From JAAUTT01 sp038213375 (lineage in GTDB: Bacteria; Bacteroidota; Bacteroidia; Bacteroidales; JAAUTT01): a stretch of 64,000 nt of DNA. The notes beneath the pieces are model-generated. The model was not told the origin of the DNA. It was given only the letters and a program-made list of their open reading frames with translations, and did no database searches. Where the stretch lies: contig JBBQTB010000022.1 of NCBI GenBank assembly GCA_038213375.1, positions 23,559-87,558 on the forward strand, written 5' to 3'. A program made the translations under genes and the position numbers. This document shows, piece by piece, positions 55,608 through 63,153 of this stretch; the first letter of the stretch is position 1, and each line of letters begins with the position of its first letter.

Positions 55608-56012
55608 ATGAAAATAAAATTAGGACTGTTATTTCTTTCTGCTTTGTTTTTTAGCAGTTGTTCAACTTATCATATAACTACCGAAAACTTAGTTAAACAG
55701 CTTACAGAAACACATAAAGAAGCCAAGACCGTTTATCTCGTTGCTTTTCCCATTTTTGTTCCATTTACTGTGACGGGCAATTCACTTTCCCAAATAAGCG
55801 TTCTTGACAAAAATGAACGGGAATGTGTTATCCCTGTTACTAACCATACTGGAGTGCGAATCACAAAAAACGATGGTACAAGGAAAACATTTTATTTTAA
55901 TACCTTGTTGGTCAAAGATAGTTTGATAACTGGTAAGAATGATCATTTTATTGGAGTAAATATAAAGCCAATAAATCTTAACAATATTAAGAAAATAGAG
56001 TTGCAACGATAG
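55608..56012 (+). CDS. small lipoprotein (cassette 3)
   Basis: The 134-residue protein has a lipoprotein signal (MKIKLGLLFLSALFFSSCSTY, with acylated Cys near residue 18). The small beta-rich domain includes AKTVYLVAFPIFVPF and NDGTRKTFYFNTLLVKDSL. I do not recognise the family. It starts about 100 bp after the cassette junction at 55509 and is followed 39 bp later by its R'' box. The cell-envelope location is inferred from the lipobox. Confidence 0.7.
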   Translation: MKIKLGLLFLSALFFSSCSTYHITTENLVKQLTETHKEAKTVYLVAFPIFVPFTVTGNSLSQISVLDKNERECVIPVTNHTGVRITKNDGTRKTFYFNTLLVKDSLITGKNDHFIGVNIKPINLNNIKKIELQR

Positions 56013-56051
56013 GCAAATTCGTAAAAAAAATGACGCAAGATAAAAAACACT

Positions 56052-56452
56052 GCTGCCAATAAATAGGGCTTCATGTGGTCGGCACGACCCAGCATGAAGC
56101 CCCGGTTGAACTGCATCCAAGGTAAGCTAGTTCGGTTATGCACTTATCGACGGTTTTAAGGATTAGGATTGCTAAAAGTAGAGGTAAGAAATAAGCGTTT
56201 CAGTTATAAAGTTAGGTTCATTTTTCATTTTTAAGCAAAGTGTTGACAATAAAAGCATATTAAAGAAGAATCAAATTTTTGGATATTTTTGATGGACGAG
56301 TGGAGCTATCCCGGAGGGATTTAGTTCAACACGCGGTTTAAAATATTGGGGTCTTAGAGGTATGCCAAGTGCATCGCTCGCGCGCAAGGTTATTATCGGT
56401 TGATAAGTTCGTGTTCACGAAATCCCAACATTTCATACCGCCAAAGTTGTAG
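56052..56452 (+). other. attC-like site 3, interrupted by the element
   Basis: GCTGCC (56052-56057) and AAC (56328-56330) together form the exact complement of the cassette 3 start GTTGGCAGC (55508-55516) when the element is removed. The arms GCGGTTTAAAATATTGGGGT and (reverse complement) GCGGTATGAAATGTTGGGAT agree at about 16 of 20. The R' is GTTGTAG (56446-56452). Confidence 0.7.
56058..56327 (+). mobile_element. attC-associated ~270-bp element, copy B
   Basis: This full-length copy of 270 bp carries a perfect left hairpin. The right hairpin ATCCC-GGA-GGGAT is intact, and TATTTTTG is at 56284-56291. It is flanked by GCC on the left and AAC on the right, splitting R'' as in copy A. Confidence 0.75.
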
Positions 56453-56507
56453 GCAATTTTTGCAGACACCCTAAAACTTTACAGGGGACATTTTTTAAAA
56501 CAACTTA

Positions 56508-57614
56508 ATGAAAAAAACTATTGGCTTTACAATAATAACTTTTCTTGCTGCTTCAACTTTGTATGGACAAGCAAATCCCGACACTCTTGTCAAAAGATTG
56601 GGAGAAGCGTTTATTAAAGAAAAAAAATCAGTTGGACTTTCAATTGGAGTTTATAATAATGGCACAAACTACTTGTATAATTTCGGTACGACAGAAAAAG
56701 GCAAAACAGAACCACCAACTCAAAATACAGTTTATGAAATTGGTTCAGTAACAAAAGCATTTGTTAGTTTAATTTTAGCAAATGCAGTAATCGAAAAAAA
56801 GGTAAAACTTGATGACGATATTCGTAAGTATCTTAATGGCAGTTATCCAAATTTAGAATACGGTAAGAAGCCAATAACTTTATTGCAGTTATCTAACACG
56901 ACATCAGGAATTCCAAATTGGCTACCAATATTTACAAATGAAATTATCAAAGCATCAACCGATTCGACTTGTTACCTTATAGAAAAAGTCTATGGCAACT
57001 ATTCGGACAATGATTTCTTGAAAGCTTTACACAAAGTTGTGTTAGATACATTGTCAGGCACAAAAGCAAAACACTCAAATGCAGCAGCAAAATTGCTGAC
57101 TTATATTTTAGAAAAAGTTTACAAAACTTCAATTGAAAACTTAATGGCTAAGTATGTTTTAGGGCCAACCAAAATGGACAATACTTCTTTTTTAGCTTCA
57201 AAGAAAAATTCTAATAATTTAGCAAAAGGTTACAGTGACAAGGGAAATACAATGCCATATTTTACTGCGACATTTATGAAAGGAGTTGGTGGATTAAATT
57301 CATCAACTTCGGATTTATTAAAGTTCATTAAGTTTCAACTTGACACAACGAAAGAAGCAGTTAATCTTAGCCATCAAAAGACTTTTAATGAAGGTTGGTG
57401 CGATATTGGACTAACTTGGTTGATATATAAACACGAAAATGGAAACCGACAATTTTGGGCGGAAGGAGGAACTTATGGCTTCACGTCTTACGTTATTTTT
57501 TACCCCGAAATAAATAGCGGTATTGTTGTTTTGACAAATGAATCCGACCCTTCAACGTCCGACAGGATTAGCGATATTGCAGATGGCATATTTAACTTTA
57601 TCAGCAAGAAATAA
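56508..57614 (+). CDS. serine hydrolase of the beta-lactamase/AmpC-like fold (cassette 4)
   Basis: The 368-residue exported protein has a signal peptide (ending in STLYGQ). The SxxK motif is SVTK (Ser80, Lys83) in YEIGSVTKAFVSL, the second motif is HSN (for YxN, about 185) in AKHSNAAAKLL, and GGT is in AEGGTYGF near the C-terminus. Such proteins include class C beta-lactamases, DD-peptidases and esterases. The His in place of the Tyr general base makes a beta-lactamase role doubtful. It starts 61 bp after the junction at 56447. Confidence 0.82.
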   Translation: MKKTIGFTIITFLAASTLYGQANPDTLVKRLGEAFIKEKKSVGLSIGVYNNGTNYLYNFGTTEKGKTEPPTQNTVYEIGSVTKAFVSLILANAVIEKKVKLDDDIRKYLNGSYPNLEYGKKPITLLQLSNTTSGIPNWLPIFTNEIIKASTDSTCYLIEKVYGNYSDNDFLKALHKVVLDTLSGTKAKHSNAAAKLLTYILEKVYKTSIENLMAKYVLGPTKMDNTSFLASKKNSNNLAKGYSDKGNTMPYFTATFMKGVGGLNSSTSDLLKFIKFQLDTTKEAVNLSHQKTFNEGWCDIGLTWLIYKHENGNRQFWAEGGTYGFTSYVIFYPEINSGIVVLTNESDPSTSDRISDIADGIFNFISKK

Positions 57615-57625
57615 AAACTGCCCAT

Positions 57626-57829
57626 AATAAATAAGGCTTCATGTGGTCGGCACAACCCAGCATGAAGCCGCGGTTGAACTACATCCAAGGTAAGCTGGTT
57701 CGGTTATGCACTTATTGACGGTTTTATGGATCAGGATTGCTAAAAGCAGAGATAAGAAATAGGCGTTTCAGTTATAAAGTTTGGTTCATTTTTCATTTTT
57801 AAGCAAAGTGTTGACAATAAACGCATATT
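57626..57829 (+). mobile_element. attC-associated element, copy C, right end missing
   Basis: This copy follows the others up to GCATATT and then stops at about 57829. It therefore lacks the right hairpin, the TATTTTTG box and the AAC junction. The loss is probably linked to the rearrangement that brought in the intron remnant. Confidence 0.65.
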
Positions 57830-58025
57830 TTTCAAAAGTTTAAGGCGATAAAAGCGTAGTTTTTGCAAAAGAAAGGCAATACAATGCCATCCCCACAAAG
57901 ATGGGGTTATATAGCGTTAATTATCAGTTACTGGTATTATTCAACAGGGCATAAAAGGTTGCAGGGGAACGCACCTTTGGCAACTCCTCTATCCTGTCCT
58001 TTTTTGAAAAAGGGGCAAAGGTTCA

Positions 58026-58715
58026 GTGACTAGAGAAGTTGAAGCAAAACAAGGAAAAGGCACTCCGCAAGGAGGTGTCATAAGTCCATTGCTGGCAAAC
58101 ATGTTTCTCCATTATGCAATGGATAAATGGTTGGAACAAAACCATGCTACAGTACAATACGTGCGTTATGCCGATGATGCCATATTGCATTGCAGGAGCC
58201 AATCGCGAGCAAATTATGTACTTCAAAAGTTGCAAGAACGGATGAAAACATGCAATTTAGAGCTGCATCCGGAAAAGACTAAACTGGTATATTGCCGGGA
58301 TTATCCGCGACAACAGATATACAAAACAGTAAAGTTTGACTTCTTGGGATATTCGTTTCAACCCCGGTCCGCCATGTCAAAGCAAAATGGGAGACTGTTT
58401 CTTGGATATGACTGTGCAATTAGCATCCGGTCGAAGAAACGAATAGCAGATGGAAGAACAGGATATTGTGAACCTGAACTTTAAAAGCATTGTAGGCGTG
58501 GCTCAAATTTTAGAACCCTATATCAGGGTTGGGTCAACTATTATGGTAAGTTTAGGATATCAGCAATGAATCCAATATTTCAATTGTTGCGAAAGCGATT
58601 GGTAAGGTGGGTACGACAACGGTACAAACGTTACAAAACGAATCTGAACAAATCCTATGATTGGCTGAAACGGTTACGGAACAATTCCCAAATCTATTTT
58701 ACCAGTGGAGGTTAG
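58026..58715 (+). pseudogene. group II intron reverse transcriptase/maturase, 5'-truncated and frameshifted
   Basis: The frame from 58026 encodes RT blocks 4-7 (GTPQGGVISPLLANMF, YVRYADDAILHC with the catalytic YADD, LELHPEKTKLVYC, FDFLGYSFQPRS) and then hits a stop at 58482-58484. The maturase X domain continues in other frames (NLNFKSIVGVAQILEPYI, then GWVNYYGKFRIS and RLVRWVRQRYKRYK from 58527 to the stop at 58715). At least two frameshifts and the lost N-terminal half make it inactive. Confidence 0.88.
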
Positions 58716-58751
58716 GATTTTCGTAAAGTAACGCATAGATTTGTATAACAA

Positions 58752-58823
58752 GAGTCGTATGATGGGAGACTGTTATGTACGGTTCCGTAGAGGCTCGGGC
58801 TGAAATGCCCTTGCCTACTCGAC
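58752..58823 (+). ncRNA. group II intron domains V and VI (3' end)
   Basis: Domain V is 34 nt (58752-58785), GAGTCGTA pairing with TACGGTTC around a GNRA-like GAGA. The catalytic triad position reads AGT where AGC or CGC is required. Domain VI follows and ends in CCTACTCGAC at 58823, the usual AY end. The intron 5' end was not found. Confidence 0.8.
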
Positions 58824-58888
58824 CCGCGAGCGTTATAACCCAGTTTAAAAAAACACGGTAAATTGATGCTAGTTAAATATTTTTCACC

Positions 58889-58912
58889 TATTTTTGTACG
58901 TATTAACGTACA
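58889..58912 (+). promoter_or_regulatory. promoter and operator of the toxin-antitoxin cassette
   Basis: TATTTTTG (58889-58896) is an exact -7 box, 31 bp before the antitoxin ATG. Overlapping it is a perfect inverted repeat, TGTACGT-ATTA-ACGTACA (58895-58912), likely the autorepression site of the antitoxin. Confidence 0.7.
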
Positions 58913-58926
58913 TAAAACAAATAAAT

Positions 58927-59181
58927 ATGTTAACAACGACAATAACAGATTTCAGAAAAGACATTAGAAAATATCTTGATTCAGTGACAAATAACTTTGA
59001 AACATTGATTATCAATCGTGGAAAGGATAGCGGAGTCGTGGTTATTTCATTGGAAGAGTACAACTCTTTATGTGCGACACAACATGAGATGTCGTCAAAG
59101 ACAAATGAAAAGAGATTAGATTCAGCAATTGATAAGTTAAGAGGTGGCAATTTGTTTCAAAAAAACCTGATTGACTTATGA
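58927..59181 (+). CDS. YefM/Phd-type antitoxin (cassette 5)
   Basis: The 84-residue protein has the Phd/YefM N-terminal fold (MLTTTITDFRKDIRKYLDSV, LIINRGKDSGVVVISLEEYN). It also has a flexible C-terminal tail that in this family wraps around the toxin. I start at the ATG at 58927, since the longer frame from 58894 begins inside the -7 box. It overlaps the toxin gene by 4 bp (ATGA). By family it neutralises YoeB and represses its own promoter, where a fitting palindrome is seen. Confidence 0.88.
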   Translation: MLTTTITDFRKDIRKYLDSVTNNFETLIINRGKDSGVVVISLEEYNSLCATQHEMSSKTNEKRLDSAIDKLRGGNLFQKNLIDL

Positions 59182-59435
59182 AATACATATTTGTAGATGA
59201 GTCATGGGAAGACTACTTGTATTGGCAGCAAACCGATAAAAAAATGTTTCAAAGAATAAATGATTTATTGAAAGAGATTTCTCGAAATCCGTTTTCAGGA
59301 ATAGGCAAACCCGAACTATTAAAATATAAATATAAAGGATTTTGGTCTCGTCGGATTGATGGAGAACATCGGTTGATATATCAAGTGAAGGAGGGTGAAA
59401 TATTAATTGCAAAGTGCAGATTTCATTACGATTAA
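59178..59435 (+). CDS. yoeB: YoeB/Txe-type ribosome-dependent mRNA endonuclease toxin (cassette 5)
   Basis: The 85-residue toxin has the catalytic residues at the same numbers as E. coli YoeB: Glu46 (KPELLKY), Arg65 (EHRLIYQV) and His83 (RFHYD at the C-terminus). The length is normal. It should cut mRNA in the ribosomal A site when free of the antitoxin. Toxin-antitoxin pairs are common cargo of sedentary integrons, where they are thought to stabilise the array. Confidence 0.92.
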   Translation: MKYIFVDESWEDYLYWQQTDKKMFQRINDLLKEISRNPFSGIGKPELLKYKYKGFWSRRIDGEHRLIYQVKEGEILIAKCRFHYD

Positions 59436-59448
59436 AAAATAAGAACGT

Positions 59449-59849
59449 GTGGTAATAAATAAAGCTCCATGTGGTCGGCACAACCCAGCATGAAGCGCCG
59501 GTTGAACTCCATCCAAGGTAAGGTGGTTCGGTTATGCACTTATTGAAGGTTTTATGGATCAGGATTGCTAAAAGTAGAGGTAAGAAATAGGCGTTTCAGT
59601 TATAAAGTTTGGTATATTTTTCATTTTTAAGCAAAGTGTTGACAATAAAAGCATATTAACGAAGAATCAAATTTTTGGTTATTTTTGATGGACGAGTGGA
59701 GCTATCCTAGAGGGATTTAATTCAACAACGGCTCATACTCAATAAGTGTTTCAGTGGTTTTCGAGCATTATCATCCGCATCAAGTTTTTGTGTCGTTTTA
59801 TAGTGACCCTCTCAGCAATCGCTTAGTGGGCATACCGCTACCGTTACCT
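59449..59849 (+). other. attC-like site 5, interrupted by the element
   Basis: GTGGT (59449-59453) and AAC (59724-59726) flank the element. The palindromic arms around ACGG...ATAC are weaker than in sites 2 and 3. The R' is GTTACCT (59843-59849). The match between cassette 5 start (GTTATAACC) and R'' is poor, so this site is the least certain of the interrupted ones. Confidence 0.45.
59454..59723 (+). mobile_element. attC-associated ~270-bp element, copy D
   Basis: This 270-bp copy has several substitutions in the left hairpin (GCTCCATG / CATGAAGC) and in the right hairpin (ATCCTAGAGGGAT). TATTTTTG is conserved at 59680-59687. The junction AATTC/AAC is the same as in copies A and B. Confidence 0.7.
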
Positions 59850-59889
59850 GCAACCGTGGACAAAGTCGCGAGACACTAAAAAATAAAAA

Positions 59890-60402
59890 ATGAAAAAGGC
59901 AACATTATTAATCGCAGGACTTCTAACATCATTTGGACTTGGTTTTTACATCAATACTATTATCACAAAACAACCTGAAACTAACATCAATCAATCAAGC
60001 ATCAATACAAACAAAGAAAAAGAGGACGATATGAAATTAGGAGCATTTTCAGTTAGTATTAATGTCAAGGACATTAATACTTCAAAACAATTTTATGAAA
60101 ACCTTGGATTTAAAGTTTTTGCAGGGGGTATGGAAAAAAAATATCTCATAATGAAAAATGAGAATTCACTCATCGGACTGTTTCAGGGAATGTTTGAAGG
60201 TAATATCTTAACTTTCAATCCGGGTTGGGACGAAAACGCTAAAAATATTGAAAAGTTTGAGGACGTTAGAAAAATCCAAAAACACCTGAAAAATATAAAT
60301 ATTAAGTTGACAACCGAAGCAGACGAGAAAACTTCTGGCTCTGCAAGTCTTATGTTAACTGATCCAGACGGAAATATAATTTTAATTGACCAACATAGTT
60401 AA
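59890..60402 (+). CDS. membrane-anchored VOC (glyoxalase-fold) protein (cassette 6)
   Basis: The 170-residue protein has an N-terminal hydrophobic segment (about 4-25, a signal or anchor), a polar linker, and one VOC domain from about residue 50 (AFSVSINVKDINTSKQFYENLGF, LMLTDPDGNIILIDQH). Part of the domain begins at an internal Met (MKLGAF), so a cytosolic version may also be made. Metal ligands are not obvious. The substrate is unknown; the family includes lyases, dioxygenases and resistance proteins. It starts 46 bp after the junction at 59844. Confidence 0.75.
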   Translation: MKKATLLIAGLLTSFGLGFYINTIITKQPETNINQSSINTNKEKEDDMKLGAFSVSINVKDINTSKQFYENLGFKVFAGGMEKKYLIMKNENSLIGLFQGMFEGNILTFNPGWDENAKNIEKFEDVRKIQKHLKNINIKLTTEADEKTSGSASLMLTDPDGNIILIDQHS

Positions 60403-60456
60403 CACATTTATAAAGCGAACCACCGTCTTGCACAACAATAAAAATCAAAAACGCCA

Positions 60457-60537
60457 GCAGGTAACAGGACTTCCTAGAAACTGGCGGTTCAGTGTTTATA
60501 TGAAGCTTTGTGCTTCTTATCAAGCTTAGTGTTGGCG
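60457..60537 (+). other. attC-like site 6
   Basis: R'' GCAGGTAAC (60457-60465) is the exact complement of the cassette 6 start GTTACCTGC (59843-59851). R' GTTGGCG is at 60531-60537, giving an 81-bp site without the 270-bp element. The inner arms pair less well than in sites 2 and 3, but a GAAGC/GCTTC hairpin is central. Confidence 0.55.
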
Positions 60538-60618
60538 GACAGGTTAGTGCTTCGAAATCTTTAACTTCGTGTAGCTGCAAACCATTGGCGGCAATCCTTT
60601 TCTATTAATACCGCCAAC
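60532..60618 (+). other. ORF-less terminal cassette fragment (cassette 7) and array end
   Basis: The start GTTGGCGGA (60531-60539) is complementary to ACCGCCAAC (60610-60618) at 8 of 9 bases, as for a cassette and its R'' box. Only about 80 bp lie between and no ORF fits. No R' follows. The remaining bases to the next gene (60619-60787) hold nothing I recognise. Confidence 0.45.
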
Positions 60619-60787
60619 TTTACAACCCACTAACCCAACTTTTTCAGAATTAATGAAATATTGCAAATAACAGATTGTGTGATTTGATAGATTTGTAATT
60701 TTGAGATAATAATTTTTTATTTTGTAACTGCTTGATATGTTTAATTGTTATATGTAATAAGTTTGTAATATCAAAAATAAAGCAACA

Positions 60788-61657
60788 ATGATGGTAACAA
60801 CCAAACTGAGTATTAAAGATAAATTGCCTCTCACCTGCACACGAACTGGAACTTGCTGTCATGGGAAACTTGTGCTGCTTAATCCATGGGAGTTGGTCTG
60901 TCTTGCCAGGGAGAAAAAAAATACACCAAGGGAATTTCGCGATCTTTATTGTGAGTTTGGAGGAATTCGTTTACGGTTTGACGGAAAAGTAGGGTGGAAG
61001 GAGCAACAAGCTTGTAGTCAATATGTCGATAATTTTGGATGTAGTGTACATTTGGGGCGCCCCCTATCCTGTCGGTTATATCCACTTGGTCGTCAAATAC
61101 AAAGTGAAGAGGTTCGCTATATTTACCAAGGGAATGAATTTCCGTGTTTGGATGGATGCCCCGAAGTTTCTGGATTACCTCATTTGAGCATAGGTGAATA
61201 TCTTAAAGGCCAAATGACAGATAAGTTTGAAAAGGCTCAGGATGAATATTTGGAACTGATGCAAAATTTAGCTGATATAGCATTTGTGCTTCTCCTCGAA
61301 ACTGGCTTAGCACAATCTGGCGATAAGAAAACATTGCCACTATGGCGAAAAATGGGCATAGAGCTTCCAGAAGCATTAGCAGATAGGATAGGGCAGGAGT
61401 GGATGGATTGTTTGATGCTTCCGGAAATTTCTGATGATTTAGAAGATCCAATTTCATTTGCTCGAAAACATAATGATTTACTCCAATTAAAAGCGCAGGA
61501 AAAATTTGGAGCCTTGCAAACAAATCAAGAATTACATGAAGCGTCTGTTTTAATAATGGGAGTGGCCTTGCATCTTGCTCGAGGTATAGGGGCAAATCCA
61601 AAAATTCTTGCTGAACATTGGATCGATACTGCAAAGAATCATGGGGCTGTGGAATAG
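60788..61657 (+). CDS. YkgJ-family cysteine-cluster protein
   Basis: The 289-residue cytosolic protein has the YkgJ Cys pattern: TCTRTGTCCHG (Cys17, Cys23, Cys24), then CSQYVDNFGCSVHLGRPLSCRLYPLG. This pattern binds zinc or an Fe-S cluster in the family; the role is unknown. The C-terminal 150 residues are helical and not part of the core domain. It lies outside the cassette array, on the same strand, with no attC-like site after it. Confidence 0.8.
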   Translation: MMVTTKLSIKDKLPLTCTRTGTCCHGKLVLLNPWELVCLAREKKNTPREFRDLYCEFGGIRLRFDGKVGWKEQQACSQYVDNFGCSVHLGRPLSCRLYPLGRQIQSEEVRYIYQGNEFPCLDGCPEVSGLPHLSIGEYLKGQMTDKFEKAQDEYLELMQNLADIAFVLLLETGLAQSGDKKTLPLWRKMGIELPEALADRIGQEWMDCLMLPEISDDLEDPISFARKHNDLLQLKAQEKFGALQTNQELHEASVLIMGVALHLARGIGANPKILAEHWIDTAKNHGAVE

Positions 61658-61881
61658 TATTCTGTATAATTTGTTCACATGAATGAATGATTTGTACGAG
61701 AGAAAACTTCATAGTAATTTGTAACTACTCACCACCAAATTTTCTTGATCGAGATGTAATATTCCAAAAACGGTTATGCCGTTTTTTTTGATAACTTCTG
61801 CTGCAAGGATCGGGTTGAAAATTGAGCGTCTTTTTTCAAATACGGCCTTGTGGAGAAAATAAAATTTAACTATTCCGATTA

Positions 61882-63153
61882 TTATTGCTTGCTTTTATTA
61901 TTGGGAATTGTAACGGTTATTGTAGTCCCTTTCCCTTCTTCACTTTCTACCCAAATTTTACCGTTATGCCTATCTATAAATTCTTTACAAAGTATTAAGC
62001 CCATACCAGTTCCTTGTTCATTATTTGTTCCTTGTGTGGTGATGTTGCTTCCAATTTTAAAAAGCAATTGAATATTCGTTCTTTTTATTCCAACACCTGT
62101 GTCACTCACTAACATCACAATTGTGTCTGAAGTGGGATAAACATGAATGCAAATTGACCCTCCAAAGGGTGTGAATTTTATGGCATTTGAAACAAGGTTT
62201 CGTAAAATCGTACTAATCATTGTTTTGTCAGCAAAAATAGGTATTTGAGAAGGTGTTCTTTTTGTGACTGATATTGATTTCTGTTCTGCAATATCCGATA
62301 ATAAAAGTATGACTTCATTAATCGTATCGGTCATTTCAAAATTTTCTGGACTGAAATTCTTCTTGTCCGTTTGGGACTGAGACCACTGTATCAAATTTAT
62401 TAGCAAGTCCATGGCTCTTTGAGACGAATTACGGATAATGTCCGCATATCGTTCAATTTGCTTAAAATCATTCAATTTGATTTTTTCAGATAGCAGATCA
62501 CAAAAACCAATGATTGCATTAAAAGGAGTTTTCAAATCATGACCAATAATGGATAAAATTCTGTCTTTTTCGATGTTGATATTATTAAGCTCCTCGTTTT
62601 TACGTTTTATTTCTTGCTCAAAATTTTTGCGAATATTAATGTCATAAAGGATACCCGTCCAAAGTATATCTCCATTATCCAAAAGGCGTGGATGTGATTC
62701 AAAATGTACCCATAATTTATCACCTTTAACAATCAAACATCCTTCCCATAAGAAAGGAATCCGATTTAAGTTTGCTTCAATATTTTGCCTTGCAAATTCT
62801 GTTTTATCATCTTCGAAGATCAGGTCGTTAATTATTGCCGGATTGTGCTCATAATCTTCCCTGCTAAGATTGAGTATCTCACAGAAGCGGTTATTTACAA
62901 ATTCAAGAATATAAGGAGCTTCTTTAGAGCTCATCCATTTTTCCTGTTTTGTATAGTCAGATGCAAAAACACGTAAGCGGTATATTCCTGAGGGAAATGC
63001 ATTGGCTAAGTCTAAATATAGGCTACGTTCCTGATCTAATGTCTCTTTAATTTCTTTATGTTTGCTTTCAAGTTCTCGAAGAACGCTATTTTCGATTTTT
63101 AGCTGAGCTACTTCATTAAGGAGTTGTTCTAATTTTTTATCTTCAGGTTTCAT
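61882..63153 (-). CDS. soluble PAS-domain histidine kinase
   Basis: The 423-residue protein has an N-terminal coiled coil (about 1-40), a PAS domain (about 45-170, with YILEFVNNRFCEILNLSRED) and a linker helix. HisKA has the phospho-His in SIIGHDLKTPFNAIIG (about residue 205), and the HATPase domain has NLVSNAIKFTPFGG and GTGMGLILCKEF. There is no membrane segment, so it senses a cytosolic signal. No response regulator is adjacent, so it is an orphan kinase. Confidence 0.9.
   Translation of the reverse strand: MKPEDKKLEQLLNEVAQLKIENSVLRELESKHKEIKETLDQERSLYLDLANAFPSGIYRLRVFASDYTKQEKWMSSKEAPYILEFVNNRFCEILNLSREDYEHNPAIINDLIFEDDKTEFARQNIEANLNRIPFLWEGCLIVKGDKLWVHFESHPRLLDNGDILWTGILYDINIRKNFEQEIKRKNEELNNINIEKDRILSIIGHDLKTPFNAIIGFCDLLSEKIKLNDFKQIERYADIIRNSSQRAMDLLINLIQWSQSQTDKKNFSPENFEMTDTINEVILLLSDIAEQKSISVTKRTPSQIPIFADKTMISTILRNLVSNAIKFTPFGGSICIHVYPTSDTIVMLVSDTGVGIKRTNIQLLFKIGSNITTQGTNNEQGTGMGLILCKEFIDRHNGKIWVESEEGKGTTITVTIPNNKSKQ

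Larger units (their letters stand above)
57619..58838 (+). other. attC-like site 4, disrupted by element copy C and a group II intron remnant
   Basis: GCCCATAA (57620-57627) partly matches the complement of the cassette 4 start GTTGTAGGC. The right end is CCGCGAGCGTTATAA (58824-58838), directly after the intron 3' end. The palindromic left arm is lost. The stretch 57830-58025 between element and intron includes a small hairpin (CCATCCCC / GATGGGG near 57900) and no gene. Confidence 0.4.

Noticed and set aside
56508..57614. Antibiotic-resistance beta-lactamase in a cassette.
   Set aside because: The second motif is HSN in place of YxN and the family is broad (esterases, peptidases); resistance cannot be claimed.
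57890..57925. Extra attC-like junction (GCGTTAATTAT after a CCATCCCC/GATGGGG hairpin).
   Set aside because: No matching R'' box or ORF supports it. The area is rearranged by the intron remnant.
54300..59723. The 270-bp repeats as the 5' part of a group II intron.
   Set aside because: Neither strand starts with the GTGYG-type 5' end, and the terminal hairpin is not a domain V. Only copy C is next to the intron remnant; the link remains a hypothesis in the findings.
54300..59723. CRISPR array.
   Set aside because: Repeats are about 270 bp, few and widely spaced by genes; there are no short regular repeats, spacers or cas genes.
52828..60640. Integrative island inserted in the tRNA gene.
   Set aside because: I could not find a second copy of the tRNA 3' end at the right border, nor an integrase. 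The tRNA is complete with its own terminator.
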